A stretch of DNA of 45,180 bases, taken from the NCBI RefSeq assembly GCF_900099925.1, contig NZ_FNDE01000032.1, positions 1 to 45,180 on the forward strand, given 5' to 3'. The position numbers were made by a program, and so were the translations under genes. Shown here piece by piece: positions 1 through 8,109 of the stretch (its first letter is position 1; each line of letters starts with the position of its first letter). This DNA comes from Aneurinibacillus thermoaerophilus (GTDB taxonomy: Bacteria > Bacillota > Bacilli > Aneurinibacillales > Aneurinibacillaceae). The notes below the pieces were generated by a model, which saw nothing but the letters and a program-made list of their open reading frames with translations, was not told where the DNA came from and made no database searches.

Positions 1-1
1 T

Positions 2-409
2 ATGGGAATCGCCACGGTTGCCGGCTTTTTCGCAGAGGTTGGCGACTTGTCCAGATACCAGCACCCTCGTCAACTTCAAAAGCTGGCTGGTCTGAACCTT
101 AAAGAAAACCGCTCAGGAAAGCACCGAGGGAAAACCCGAATTACCAAACGAGGACGACCACAGCTTCGCGCACTTCTCTACAAAGTGATCCGACCCTTGG
201 TCGCCAAAAACCAGGCATTCAAGGCGCTGCATATGTATGATACGACCCGACAGCAGAATCCGCTCCGCAAGCAGCAGTCGTTGATTGCCCTGTGCTGTCG
301 TCTGCTTCGGATTATGTTTGTGCTGGCACGTAAAGAAGTCGATTTTGACATGAACAAGATGATGAAAGCTACGCCTTTATGTAGTCAGATCTTGCCTCTC
401 ACTGCATAA
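2..409 (+). CDS. IS110-family transposase, C-terminal part (cut by window edge)
   Basis: The reading frame runs in from the window edge, so the first ATG is probably internal and the N-terminal RuvC-like (DEDD) half lies outside. What remains matches the C-terminal Transposase_20 (IS116/IS110/IS902) domain: an AEVGDLSRY segment with the domain's Glu-x-Gly-Asp pattern, then KLAGLNLKENRSGKHRG and the basic RITKRGRPQLRALLY stretch, followed by a helical tail ending at residue 135. This domain carries the catalytic serine region of IS110 enzymes and works with an element-encoded bridge RNA. It lies on the plus strand, head-on to replication, beside the rlmH-linked recombinase. Whether the element is intact cannot be judged from here. 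Confidence 0.85.
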   Translation: MGIATVAGFFAEVGDLSRYQHPRQLQKLAGLNLKENRSGKHRGKTRITKRGRPQLRALLYKVIRPLVAKNQAFKALHMYDTTRQQNPLRKQQSLIALCCRLLRIMFVLARKEVDFDMNKMMKATPLCSQILPLTA

Positions 410-700
410 ATCTTTTAGTTGTTTCTTTTTGGCATACGTTCTTATTCGATACCTTGATTAAAAACGAAGCACGGAGAAGCCGGAATGATTTTCACCATGC
501 GGGCACTGACCCTGAAAAGGAGCATCTCTGGCCTCCACCTCATGGACAGGTTGAACGAAGGAAAGTAGGGACAGCAGATCCTGAGAGACATGGGAGGGTA
601 CACCACCATGAGTCTTGTGGAGATCCAATGTGCAACCATATTTTTCAAAAAGGCGATAGATCTCTGATAGGCTACGTCCTCCACTTCCAACATTTTTAAA
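410..700 (+). other. Non-coding flank of the IS110 element, possible bridge-RNA region
   Basis: About 290 bases follow the transposase stop with no convincing gene. An 81-codon open frame at 454-699 has no ribosome binding site and a composition unlike a protein. The stretch is GC-richer than what follows and contains local inverted segments, for example CATGG and CCATG around 589-612. In IS110/IS1111 elements a long non-coding end encodes the guide (bridge/seek) RNA, on the transposase 3' side in the IS1111 group. The assignment is inference from position only, and the right end of the element was not located. Confidence 0.35.
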
Positions 701-751
701 AGTTTCAAATGTCTAACTGAGACTTCGTTTATAAAAATCAAGATATCATGA

Positions 752-767
752 GAATACGTGAGTATTC
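752..767. repeat. Short inverted repeat upstream of the recombinase gene
   Basis: GAATAC and GTATTC flank a 4-base centre, about 40 bases before the recombinase start. It could be an operator or part of a recombinase site. Nothing else in the sequence decides between these. Confidence 0.3.
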
Positions 768-804
768 GTAAGAAAAACTTTAATTCATAGAGGGAGGTTA
801 AGAG

Positions 805-2553
805 ATGGAAATTAAAAAAGTAGCCATATATGCCCGTGTTAGTACAGAAGAGCAGGCTAAAGAAGGGTACAGTATAACCGCTCAACTTCAAACACTTCGA
901 CAATATGCTCAACTTTACAACTGGGAAGTTGTTGAAGAATATGTAGACGAGGGGATTAGTGGAAAATCGATAAAAGGCAGGCCAGCAATGAAAAGGCTTA
1001 TTGATGATGTGGAAATCAACAAATTTGATGCCGTTCTAGTATGGAAAATATCCCGGCTTTCAAGAAATATGTTGGATACTCTAGTCATTTTGGATAAGTT
1101 TGAAAAATACGATGTAAAATTTATATCTTACTCGGAAAACTTTGATACCGGAAGCCCTATTGGCCGTTTAGTACTGCAAATAATGGCTTCTATTGCGGAA
1201 ATGGAAAGAAATACGTTATCGGAAAATGTAAAACTTGGTATGAAACAAAGGGCATTAGAGGGACAATGGAATGGTGGTTCTGTATTTGGTTACGATACTG
1301 TTGAAAAACAACTTGTCATCAATCATAAAGAAGCAGAGATCGTAAAAATGATCTTTGAAATGTATGCAAGCGGAAAGGGGTTAAAGGCAATTGCAAACTA
1401 CTTAAATAAATTAGGATATCGAACGAAAAAAGGCCGTTATTTTTCTATAAATGGGATTGCAACAATCTTAGACAATGTCATCTATAATGGTAAAATCAGC
1501 TGGTTAAAGGTTGAAAATTGGGACACTAAGAGAAGAAAAGGAAAGAATCCTGACCCTATCATTGTTGAGGGGCAGCATGAAGCCATCATTTCAGATGAAT
1601 TATGGAGTTTAGTTCAAGCAAGAAGAAAAAGCAAATCATTTAAACAGCGCCAATCGAATGAACCTTTTTTACTTAGCAGTCTTTTGCGTTGCCCTGATTG
1701 CGGTCAAGGAATGGTCCCTTCCATTACAACATCTACACGAAAGGATGGGACGAAACGAAAACATCGATATTATGTGTGTAGTAATTTCCATAATAAAGGA
1801 TCTGCAGCATGTAAAGCGAATTCCATAAAAGCAGATGAAGCAGAGGACGAGGTTATTAATAGAATTGAAAAACTCGTTACCAATAAGCAAAAGCTATATA
1901 AAACATTAAAAGAAATAAATTCAAGTTCTGCTAGTTCTCTAAACAAACTGAATAAAGAACTAGAACAGATTGAAAACCGCTTGTTGGAAATCCAGCAATT
2001 GCAAGACAAATATATGGAAGCTTTTGAAAAGAATACACTCCCGATAGATATCCTACAAGAAAGATTACAAAAGGTTTCCAATGAAAAAAGAGAATTAGAA
2101 CAGAAGAAAAATGAGATTGCAGTACATTTGATTTCTTCTGATTCAAAAGTTATTCAACCGGAGCTTATTGAAATGCTGCTTGAAAAATTTCTATTCGTTT
2201 ATAAACTGACATCAAGAGAAAATCAAAAACAGCTACTTCAGTTATTGATCGATAAAATTACAATTAAACAAACAGGAAAATCAAGAACCATTAAAAACAT
2301 TGAACTTGAATTCGATTTTACAGAAGTCAACATATCTAAAACCTTTATACTTATCCACATGTTGTATCGTGAAGCGGATAATGAAACTGATTATCCACAG
2401 CCAATACCCGCTTCCGACAATAAAATTCCACCTTATCTTCAACAATTTTTGCCTCTATTTATGGTACGGTTCGCCGCGATTAATCTTAAACCCGCGGTAC
2501 ACTTGCTCAAGCAAAATCAGCCGCATCAACTGATGTGGAAATGTCATCCTTGA
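805..2553 (+). CDS. Large serine recombinase (Ccr/integrase type) overlapping rlmH
   Basis: 582 residues. The N-terminal resolvase domain (about 5-150) has the catalytic serine at residue 13 in YARVSTEEQ, the Arg-rich WKISRLSRN segment and the ASIAEMERN helix. A Recombinase domain (about 160-260) follows. Then comes a zinc ribbon with CPDC and a later CSN...C pair (about 295-340), and a long coiled coil (about 370-440), the usual layout of large serine integrases and Ccr recombinases (~450-600 aa). The start has GGGAGG 8 bases upstream. The gene points at rlmH and overlaps its 3' end by 99 bases, so residues ~551-582 are encoded by the antisense strand of rlmH. Such enzymes catalyse attP x attB integration and, with a directionality factor, excision. 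The position at the rlmH 3' end is that of staphylococcal SCC elements, but the sequence is not a close CcrA/B/C from memory. Confidence 0.9.
   Translation: MEIKKVAIYARVSTEEQAKEGYSITAQLQTLRQYAQLYNWEVVEEYVDEGISGKSIKGRPAMKRLIDDVEINKFDAVLVWKISRLSRNMLDTLVILDKFEKYDVKFISYSENFDTGSPIGRLVLQIMASIAEMERNTLSENVKLGMKQRALEGQWNGGSVFGYDTVEKQLVINHKEAEIVKMIFEMYASGKGLKAIANYLNKLGYRTKKGRYFSINGIATILDNVIYNGKISWLKVENWDTKRRKGKNPDPIIVEGQHEAIISDELWSLVQARRKSKSFKQRQSNEPFLLSSLLRCPDCGQGMVPSITTSTRKDGTKRKHRYYVCSNFHNKGSAACKANSIKADEAEDEVINRIEKLVTNKQKLYKTLKEINSSSASSLNKLNKELEQIENRLLEIQQLQDKYMEAFEKNTLPIDILQERLQKVSNEKRELEQKKNEIAVHLISSDSKVIQPELIEMLLEKFLFVYKLTSRENQKQLLQLLIDKITIKQTGKSRTIKNIELEFDFTEVNISKTFILIHMLYREADNETDYPQPIPASDNKIPPYLQQFLPLFMVRFAAINLKPAVHLLKQNQPHQLMWKCHP
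2455..2472 (-). other. Candidate attachment site at the rlmH 3' end
   Basis: On the minus strand the last codons of rlmH (Glu-Pro-Tyr-His-Lys-stop) read GAACCGTACCATAAATAG. The staphylococcal SCC attachment site is the equivalent 18 bases at the rlmH end (Glu-Ala-Tyr-His-Lys-stop). Foreign DNA with a serine recombinase begins immediately on the 3' side, and rlmH itself stays intact. No second copy of this core is visible in 1-2454, so the other junction would be outside the window. Confidence 0.4.
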
Positions 2554-2934
2554 AAATGACAACGACTCGTTCGCACGCTTCATCACCGCAGCCGACAGCC
2601 CCAGCGAACCGCCAATCACAAATGCCACTGAACTCTGACCATACGTCGCCCAGTAATCTAGTTTCTGTGCCAACTTCTCTGATGACCACATCTCGCCTTC
2701 GATCGCAAGCGCGATCACATGCTGATCCGGCTTCAACACGGCCAGAATCCGTTCTCCTTCCTTCTCCTTCACCCGCAGCATCTCAGCCTCACTCAAATTC
2801 TCCGGTGCCTTCTCATCCGTCACTTCTACGATTTCCACTTTCGCGTACGCCGACAAACGTTTCGAATATTCCTCAATCCCCAACTTCAAATATTTCTCTT
2901 TCAATTTGCCAACTGCGACAACTGTTATGTGCAT
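2455..2934 (-). CDS. rlmH: 23S rRNA pseudouridine(1915) N3-methyltransferase RlmH
   Basis: 159 residues, the full family length. This SPOUT methyltransferase methylates pseudouridine 1915 in helix 69 of 23S rRNA on the assembled 70S ribosome, using S-adenosylmethionine. Visible signatures are the N-terminal [15 protein letters not shown], the SAM-binding knot [10 protein letters not shown] (about 103-112), [14 protein letters not shown], and the invariant C-terminus [10 protein letters not shown] purine-rich GAGAGGCGG lies upstream of the ATG. The C-terminus is complete although a recombinase gene overlaps it from the other strand, as expected if the element regenerates the gene end on insertion. 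Orthologue of staphylococcal orfX and B. subtilis yydA. Confidence 0.97.
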   Translation of the reverse strand: MHITVVAVGKLKEKYLKLGIEEYSKRLSAYAKVEIVEVTDEKAPENLSEAEMLRVKEKEGERILAVLKPDQHVIALAIEGEMWSSEKLAQKLDYWATYGQSSVAFVIGGSLGLSAAVMKRANESLSFSRMTFPHQLMRLILLEQVYRGFKINRGEPYHK

Positions 2935-2975
2935 AACTTTTTCCGCCTCTCTCTTTTTTCACACTTTTTGCACAG

Positions 2976-3149
2976 TTATCCCCTGTATAAACAGAGTTAT
3001 CCACATTATGTTGATAACATGACTGTGAATATATACTACGAAATAACATTCAAAAAACCCAGTAAAATCAATAATTGTGCCATCTAAAACCTTGTTTTTT
3101 CAAATGTGAATAACTACATACACACAAGATTACCCACAAGTTATTCACA
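2976..3149. promoter_or_regulatory. DnaA-box cluster between rlmH and the next gene
   Basis: Perfect box TTATCCACA at 2997-3005. One- or two-mismatch boxes: TGTGAATAT 3024-3032, TGTGAATAA 3105-3113, TTACCCACA 3130-3138 and TTATTCACA 3141-3149, plus a weaker TTATCCCCT at 2976-2984. The spacing and mixed orientation resemble oriC, but no AT-rich unwinding element with trinucleotide repeats follows. A DnaA-binding or titration site is inferred. The whole 2935-3195 intergenic region holds no gene I can support. Confidence 0.6.
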
Positions 3150-3195
3150 GCTATTGGATAACCTTCCCTCTCTTTGTTCACCTGTGGAATTTTAT

Positions 3196-3417
3196 TTATA
3201 GTAAAATATATGCAGGCTTTTCGGCGCTATACCGACACGTCTTCGGCGCTTTCCAGCCCACGACTTCTTTCTCCACTTCCGACAATACATACACGTCTGG
3301 TGCCTCTCCGTACTCATCTACAAATTCATCAAGCGCCAGCTCAAGCTGATCAGCCGCACACACGATAAAGCGCTCACCACCGTTCTCCAAATATTCCTTT
3401 TTAACCGGATCGAGCAT
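3196..3417 (-). CDS. CxxH/CxxC-family small protein with lost metal ligands
   Basis: 73 residues, start preceded by GGAGGA. The core LELALDEFVDEYGEAP is typical of the small Firmicutes CxxH/CxxC (BA_5709) family found next to htrA and rlmH. Members normally have CxxH near the N-terminus and CxxC near the C-terminus. Here the first motif reads CAAD (residues 20-23) and the second CRYS, so one ligand of each pair is replaced, and an 18-residue N-terminal extension is present. I checked the codons on the reverse strand and see no frameshift. Function is unknown; a zinc site as in other members is unlikely. Confidence 0.7.
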   Translation of the reverse strand: MLDPVKKEYLENGGERFIVCAADQLELALDEFVDEYGEAPDVYVLSEVEKEVVGWKAPKTCRYSAEKPAYILL

Positions 3418-3603
3418 TCTTTTTTCCTCCGTTACATATTTTATTTGCTACCCTATGATACCGTATTTACTTGACAGACATACAGAAAAACTCCCACTCG
3501 CATTTTTACACACGGATGTTGATGATTCAATACTTACCAGAAAGAAGAAGAGACATATTTTTATCTAAACTCCCGATAAACAACCATATTTCTTACACAT
3601 AAG

Positions 3604-3625
3604 AAAACCGGGGAAAATTCCCCGG
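3604..3625 (-). terminator. Terminator of the wal-htrA operon
   Basis: CCGGGGAAAATTCCCCGG is a perfect palindrome at 3608-3625. On the minus strand it is followed by TTTTC, 15 bases after the htrA stop codon. Confidence 0.85.
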
Positions 3626-3640
3626 CCTCTGTTTCATTAT

Positions 3641-4864
3641 TTATTGCATGAGCTGCTTCACAAGCGTCACATTTACACTTTTCTTAATCGATCCGCGGTA
3701 GAACGTTATTTGAACCGTATCGCCAACCCGCTTCTGGAATAAATACTTACGCAGCTGCGCCAGGCTTTCAATCTTCTGATCATCAAGCTGCACAATTACA
3801 TCGTACCGCTTCAGTCCAGCTTTGTCGGCCGGGCTCATCGGCGTTACACTCGTAATCACAACGCCACTTTCCACATCACCCGGCAACTGCAGCGGGTCTC
3901 GGCGAGCGTCTTCCGGAACCTGTCCCAAGTCTACCGGTCTCTCAAGACCAAGCATCGGGCGCTGCACAGACTTGTAGCGAATTAAATCGTCAATAATCTT
4001 GTTTGCATCATCGATCGGAATCGCAAAACCAAGGCCTTCTACGCCTGTTTTCGCGATTTTCATGCTGTTGATTCCAATAACCTGTCCGGCAATATTCACA
4101 AGCGGTCCGCCACTGTTTCCTGGATTAATCGCCGCATCTGTCTGTAAAACGTTTACTTCTAAATCCGTCTCATTGTCCCCGTCGATATCCACCGGCATCG
4201 TCCGTTCCGTAGAACTGATGATGCCCTGCGTTACAGTGCGGGAAAATGCAAGACCAAGCGGATTGCCGATCGCGATCGCCGGCTCTCCAACTTTGACTTT
4301 GGAAGAATCGCCAAATTCCGCGACTTGCTCTACTTTTGAACCATCAATTTCTAGTACTGCAAGGTCGGTATACTCGTCTGCACCTACTACTTTCGCCTCT
4401 ACATTCTTTTCACCATTGGCCAATGCAACTTGTACTTGTTCAGCTCTTTCAATCACATGATAGTTCGTTACGATATATGCTTTTCCCCCGGCTTTGCGAA
4501 ACACAATACCAGAACCTGTCCCTGCTGTTCCCTCTTCCACAAATCCGAAGAAATCGCGTCTCTGCTGAATATTGACGACACCAACCACCGCATTTTCTAC
4601 TTTTTCCACCGCATCTACAATAGCAGTATTAACATTGACCGAATAGTTGGCCGTATTGCCCCCGATTACAGGTTCCCGCTGTCCCGGCTGCTCGGGCAGA
4701 GCCGTCCATCCGGGAAAATAACCTGATTTCAGCAATGTCGGCACCATCATCAGTACCACAAGGCCGCCGATGATCGCTGACACAAGCGCAATAAAGAACG
4801 TAGAGGCGCCGCCCCGCTTTCCTTTCTTGTGGCCGTTATAAAGTTCATCATCGTAATAACCCAT
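3641..4864 (-). CDS. htrA: HtrA-type membrane-anchored serine protease
   Basis: 407 residues. A basic cytoplasmic N-terminus is followed by one membrane segment (about 21-45), so the protease faces the outside. The trypsin-like domain shows the catalytic triad: His136 in TNYHVIE, Asp167 in YTDLAV, Ser251 in NPGNSGGPL. A PDZ domain (about 310-400) has SGVVITSVTPMSPADKAGL. HtrA/DegP proteins degrade or refold misfolded exported proteins. It is the last gene of the walRKHI-walJ-htrA operon, 31 bases after walJ, and is followed by a strong terminator. Orthologue of B. subtilis yyxA (htrC). Confidence 0.95.
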   Translation of the reverse strand: MGYYDDELYNGHKKGKRGGASTFFIALVSAIIGGLVVLMMVPTLLKSGYFPGWTALPEQPGQREPVIGGNTANYSVNVNTAIVDAVEKVENAVVGVVNIQQRRDFFGFVEEGTAGTGSGIVFRKAGGKAYIVTNYHVIERAEQVQVALANGEKNVEAKVVGADEYTDLAVLEIDGSKVEQVAEFGDSSKVKVGEPAIAIGNPLGLAFSRTVTQGIISSTERTMPVDIDGDNETDLEVNVLQTDAAINPGNSGGPLVNIAGQVIGINSMKIAKTGVEGLGFAIPIDDANKIIDDLIRYKSVQRPMLGLERPVDLGQVPEDARRDPLQLPGDVESGVVITSVTPMSPADKAGLKRYDVIVQLDDQKIESLAQLRKYLFQKRVGDTVQITFYRGSIKKSVNVTLVKQLMQ

Positions 4865-4895
4865 GGCGTTGCTCCTTTCTTTCCCTGATCACTTC

Positions 4896-5723
4896 CTACT
4901 TTCCATTGTTACCTGTCATGCCGCTTCCCTTACGAACAATTTCCTGAACAGCTGTAGGATGAACAGGCGAAGTATCCATCAAATGTATATCTTCTCCTTC
5001 ATAAAATCCGTATTCCTCAAGAATATTCTTCACCGTTAGCCGTGCCAATTCAGTCATGTTGTTCTCTTTGCTTAAATGGGCCAAATACACGGTCTCTCCC
5101 TTACCTGCAAGAATATCTCCCAGCGCTTCACCGGCCGCATCATTGGAGAGGTGACCAACGTCGCTTAGAATACGCCGTTTTGTATTCCATGGGTAGCTAC
5201 CCATGCGAAGCATTTCCACATCATGATTGGATTCAAAGATATATGCATCTGAATCGCGAACTGTATCCTTAATTCGTTGACTTACATATCCTAAGTCGGT
5301 TGTCAAGCTCACCTTGGCTTCACCCTCATAAAAACAAAAGCCCATCGGTTCAGCGGCATCATGTGATAAGCCATACGATTCTACTTTTATGTTCCCAAAT
5401 TCTACTGTTTCGCCTACTTCCATAATAAGACGCTGATCTTCGGCGATTTGCCCAAGTTGGCGCTCCAGCTGTTCCCATGTTTTTGAATTGGCGTAAATGG
5501 GAAGCTGATAACGGCGGGCCAGCACTCCCACCCCCTTAATATGATCGGAGTGCTCATGGGTAATAAGGATAGCGTCCAAATCAGCAGCATTCACGCCTAC
5601 CTCTTCCAATAACCTCTCTATTTGCTTACCACTTAATCCGGCATCTACTAATAATTTACTATTTTTTGATTCGATAAAAAAAGAATTGCCAGTACTTCCA
5701 CTGGCGAGCACGCTAAATTTCAT
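4896..5723 (-). CDS. walJ: WalJ/YycJ/VicX metallo-beta-lactamase-fold protein
   Basis: 275 residues from the ATG that begins MKFSVLASGSTGNSFF, the conserved family start. AAGGAG lies 13 bases upstream. The frame stays open 50 codons further but that part is not family-like. The metal-binding signature THEHSDHIKGVG (about 59-70), SLTTDLGYV and ESNHDVEML mark the MBL fold; His in LAHLSKENN completes it. YycJ proteins are described as DNA exonucleases acting in mismatch repair, while their effect on WalRK signalling is unclear. It sits between walI and htrA, with an unusually long 174-base gap after walI. Confidence 0.93.
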   Translation of the reverse strand: MKFSVLASGSTGNSFFIESKNSKLLVDAGLSGKQIERLLEEVGVNAADLDAILITHEHSDHIKGVGVLARRYQLPIYANSKTWEQLERQLGQIAEDQRLIMEVGETVEFGNIKVESYGLSHDAAEPMGFCFYEGEAKVSLTTDLGYVSQRIKDTVRDSDAYIFESNHDVEMLRMGSYPWNTKRRILSDVGHLSNDAAGEALGDILAGKGETVYLAHLSKENNMTELARLTVKNILEEYGFYEGEDIHLMDTSPVHPTAVQEIVRKGSGMTGNNGK

Positions 5724-5886
5724 AACACGTTCTTCGCTCCTTGCTAAGCCCTTCTTTGCAAATTTAAGGAAAACTCGCATGCTACCCGCATTTATCCTTG
5801 TGCTGCTTATGTAAAAACAGCCTCCTAGCATCGCTTTAGAGCGGAGCGCAATTCGTAAGTTTTTCCTATTCATACTCTAGAAGGAA

Positions 5887-5908
5887 CCCCGTCATTTTTA
5901 TGACGGGG
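5887..5908 (-). repeat. Hairpin around the walI stop codon
   Basis: A perfect 9-bp stem, CCCCGTCAT and ATGACGGGG, encloses four bases; the walI TAA (5898-5900) lies in the loop and first stem pair. No T-run follows, so it is not a classical terminator. It could influence mRNA processing or walJ expression. Confidence 0.5.
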
Positions 5909-6719
5909 GAATACCACTAGTATTATTATTGGAGATTGCCTCATTTTTTTCAAGAGGAGGGGCCTGTTCGATCGCCCCGGTGATACCGTTCACATACTGT
6001 ATGCCTCCGGTATGAACCACCCGCCAGACAGGAGCCAGCACTTGAATGTCCGCATCATACATATGACCGAAATAACCGACCGTTACATCAGAGATAGCTT
6101 CACCGTAACGGATGTACCCATTATCCAACAACGTGCGGATGGCAGTGAAAGCCGGGATGATTTTACGTCCCGTCCCCTGATTAACAATTTGAACATGTAT
6201 CTGTCGATACCCCAGCATCCGGTTGCGATCATTCATAATTTCCAGCGGGGCACTGAATATCGGATACTTGCCGTATTGCTGGACATAACATTGCAGCGTC
6301 TTGGAACTTCTCTTCTTGTCATATGTGTAATCCTGGCTATACGCGATATACCGTTCCACCTTTTTCAACAATTCCTCCTTATTTATAAGGTTCGTCAGTA
6401 GCAATGGCTTATTAAACTTTACCGTCACCCCTACACCTTGCTGTCCGACAATCTGTCCGGTTAACTTCTGCAGGTGACTGGCAAAACTGGTAAACCGAAC
6501 ATTCACATAGTTCATCTCTGGCGGCATTTCGGTTGGAATCTCCGTTTCCAGTTTGATATTGCGAGTTTTTAAAAGCTCCTCAAGACTTGATGGAATCAGC
6601 TCTCCTTGAGGCGCAATTTCCATGTCCCGGTTCTGGCTCATCATCACCTGATAGCCAAGAAACAAATCCAGCAATAAAAATGTAATAATTAAAATGGTTT
6701 TCGCTTTGCTCCAGTCCAT
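5898..6719 (-). CDS. walI: WalK regulator WalI (YycI)
   Basis: 273 residues from the ATG starting MDWSKAKTILIITFLLLDLF, with GGAGGG just upstream inside the walH end. One N-terminal membrane anchor (about 5-24) is followed by an extracytoplasmic YycI domain, including GVGVTVKFNKPLL and a C-terminal part ending in VNGITGAIEQAPPLEK. YycI and YycH form a complex with the WalK membrane segments and adjust its kinase activity. The gene starts one base after the walH stop, so the two are translationally coupled. The C-terminus is short and lies in a hairpin. Confidence 0.93.
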   Translation of the reverse strand: MDWSKAKTILIITFLLLDLFLGYQVMMSQNRDMEIAPQGELIPSSLEELLKTRNIKLETEIPTEMPPEMNYVNVRFTSFASHLQKLTGQIVGQQGVGVTVKFNKPLLLTNLINKEELLKKVERYIAYSQDYTYDKKRSSKTLQCYVQQYGKYPIFSAPLEIMNDRNRMLGYRQIHVQIVNQGTGRKIIPAFTAIRTLLDNGYIRYGEAISDVTVGYFGHMYDADIQVLAPVWRVVHTGGIQYVNGITGAIEQAPPLEKNEAISNNNTSGIPPS

Positions 6720-6720
6720 T

Positions 6721-8109
6721 TTACTTTCCCTCCGCCCGCTTATCAAACGCGGTGGCATCGGCTTCGATATAGATTGGCGGACGCTCCGTCATTCTTACTG
6801 TCCAGCAAGGTTTCATCTCAATAAAATCATAAACCGGACGGGTACACAATCCCAGTTCAATGGAGACGACCTGTTGTCTGGAAATTCCAAGCTCTTCAAG
6901 GCGCTTTATCAATTCTTCACCTGATACAACTGTAACTGGTACACGCTCGAAGTATACATCAAGTTGCCGCATTGGATAATACAGTTCAGAAACCGTACCG
7001 CCCGATACCCGGACAGAAATCGTGTTCTCATCCGGCCCATCGCTAAACAAAGGATAAGCTCCAATATACTGGCGAAAACGATAGGTTACTGTTCTTTCGC
7101 GCTCCGGCTCTACCATATCAACACTCTCCAAGTAATAACGTCCGGTCCATCCACCATGACGATTGACAAAAGAAAGTGCGGAATTCAACGCTTCATAGTT
7201 CGCCTGCTTTGTTTCCGCCTGTTCCCACTCATGCACAGGATATCGATACAATAAATAATTTCGTGCAGCCGGAATGGAAACGGATTGACTGCCATTTGTA
7301 TAGATCGTAGTGCCATCGCGCTCCGTCACCTGCCGGGTCAAACTTACGTCGACAAACATCGCCTCCAGTACTTGCCTAACAGTCAAAGGCTGGTAGAAAT
7401 ATCGGTAGCGCGACATCTTCTCCCGTTCTTTCGGCAGATAAATCGGTTGATAGAATGCATACCGATTAGAGTGAATAGCCTCTTCACGATGATGGACAAA
7501 TGCTCGGTACATCATTTGCTCAGGTAGATGAGTCAGATAATTAGGTGAAAGAATGCTGTCCATTTGTCCAACTGTCACCGAAGTGTGAGCCCGAACAACC
7601 TGTTGATCACGATCTGAAATAAATAAAGCGTTGACGATATTTTTCTCCCGACTCTCATACAGCAAAATCCGGCTCGCCGAGCGAAACTCTTCCGCTCCCC
7701 TTCCACGAACTGTAAAAAGTTCGGGCATAATATCGGCTGGGATTTCGTGGCTATACACAATTTCCACAGCCTTTTTCTTGTTGATAATATTTTCCCATTC
7801 TTCTTTCGTAAGCCGAGTACGTGCAAAATCATAAAAGTACCACGTATCCATTTCGTATTGGATTTTTTTGTATGTCCCTGATTCAACGGCGGCTTTCATA
7901 TGTCTTCCATTTCCTGTATGGAGGATAAAGGCCGTGGGACGGATTACATCAGTTACTTCATATTTATGGCCTGCCGGCGGCGGCGCAACATAATCGGAAG
8001 GAGCAAGGTTTTCCAACTGAGGGGTGCTATTCCAAAGCAACCCGGAAAGCACAAGGCTTATGATAATCAAAAAAGTTAGGAGTATTGTTTTGATTTTTTC
8101 AAGATTCAT
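6721..8109 (-). CDS. walH: WalK regulator WalH (YycH)
   Basis: 462 residues with a single N-terminal membrane segment (about 8-28) and a large extracytoplasmic YycH domain. The conserved N-terminal pattern WNSTPQLENL follows the anchor. YycH works with YycI as a membrane-bound regulator of the essential kinase WalK. The ATG overlaps the end of walK by 11 bases, so coupled translation is likely. Family length is 440-460 residues, so the gene looks complete. Confidence 0.93.
   Translation of the reverse strand: MNLEKIKTILLTFLIIISLVLSGLLWNSTPQLENLAPSDYVAPPPAGHKYEVTDVIRPTAFILHTGNGRHMKAAVESGTYKKIQYEMDTWYFYDFARTRLTKEEWENIINKKKAVEIVYSHEIPADIMPELFTVRGRGAEEFRSASRILLYESREKNIVNALFISDRDQQVVRAHTSVTVGQMDSILSPNYLTHLPEQMMYRAFVHHREEAIHSNRYAFYQPIYLPKEREKMSRYRYFYQPLTVRQVLEAMFVDVSLTRQVTERDGTTIYTNGSQSVSIPAARNYLLYRYPVHEWEQAETKQANYEALNSALSFVNRHGGWTGRYYLESVDMVEPERERTVTYRFRQYIGAYPLFSDGPDENTISVRVSGGTVSELYYPMRQLDVYFERVPVTVVSGEELIKRLEELGISRQQVVSIELGLCTRPVYDFIEMKPCWTVRMTERPPIYIEADATAFDKRAEGK

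Noticed and set aside
454-699. 81-codon open frame after the transposase
   Set aside because: No ribosome site and atypical composition; better explained as the non-coding end of the IS.
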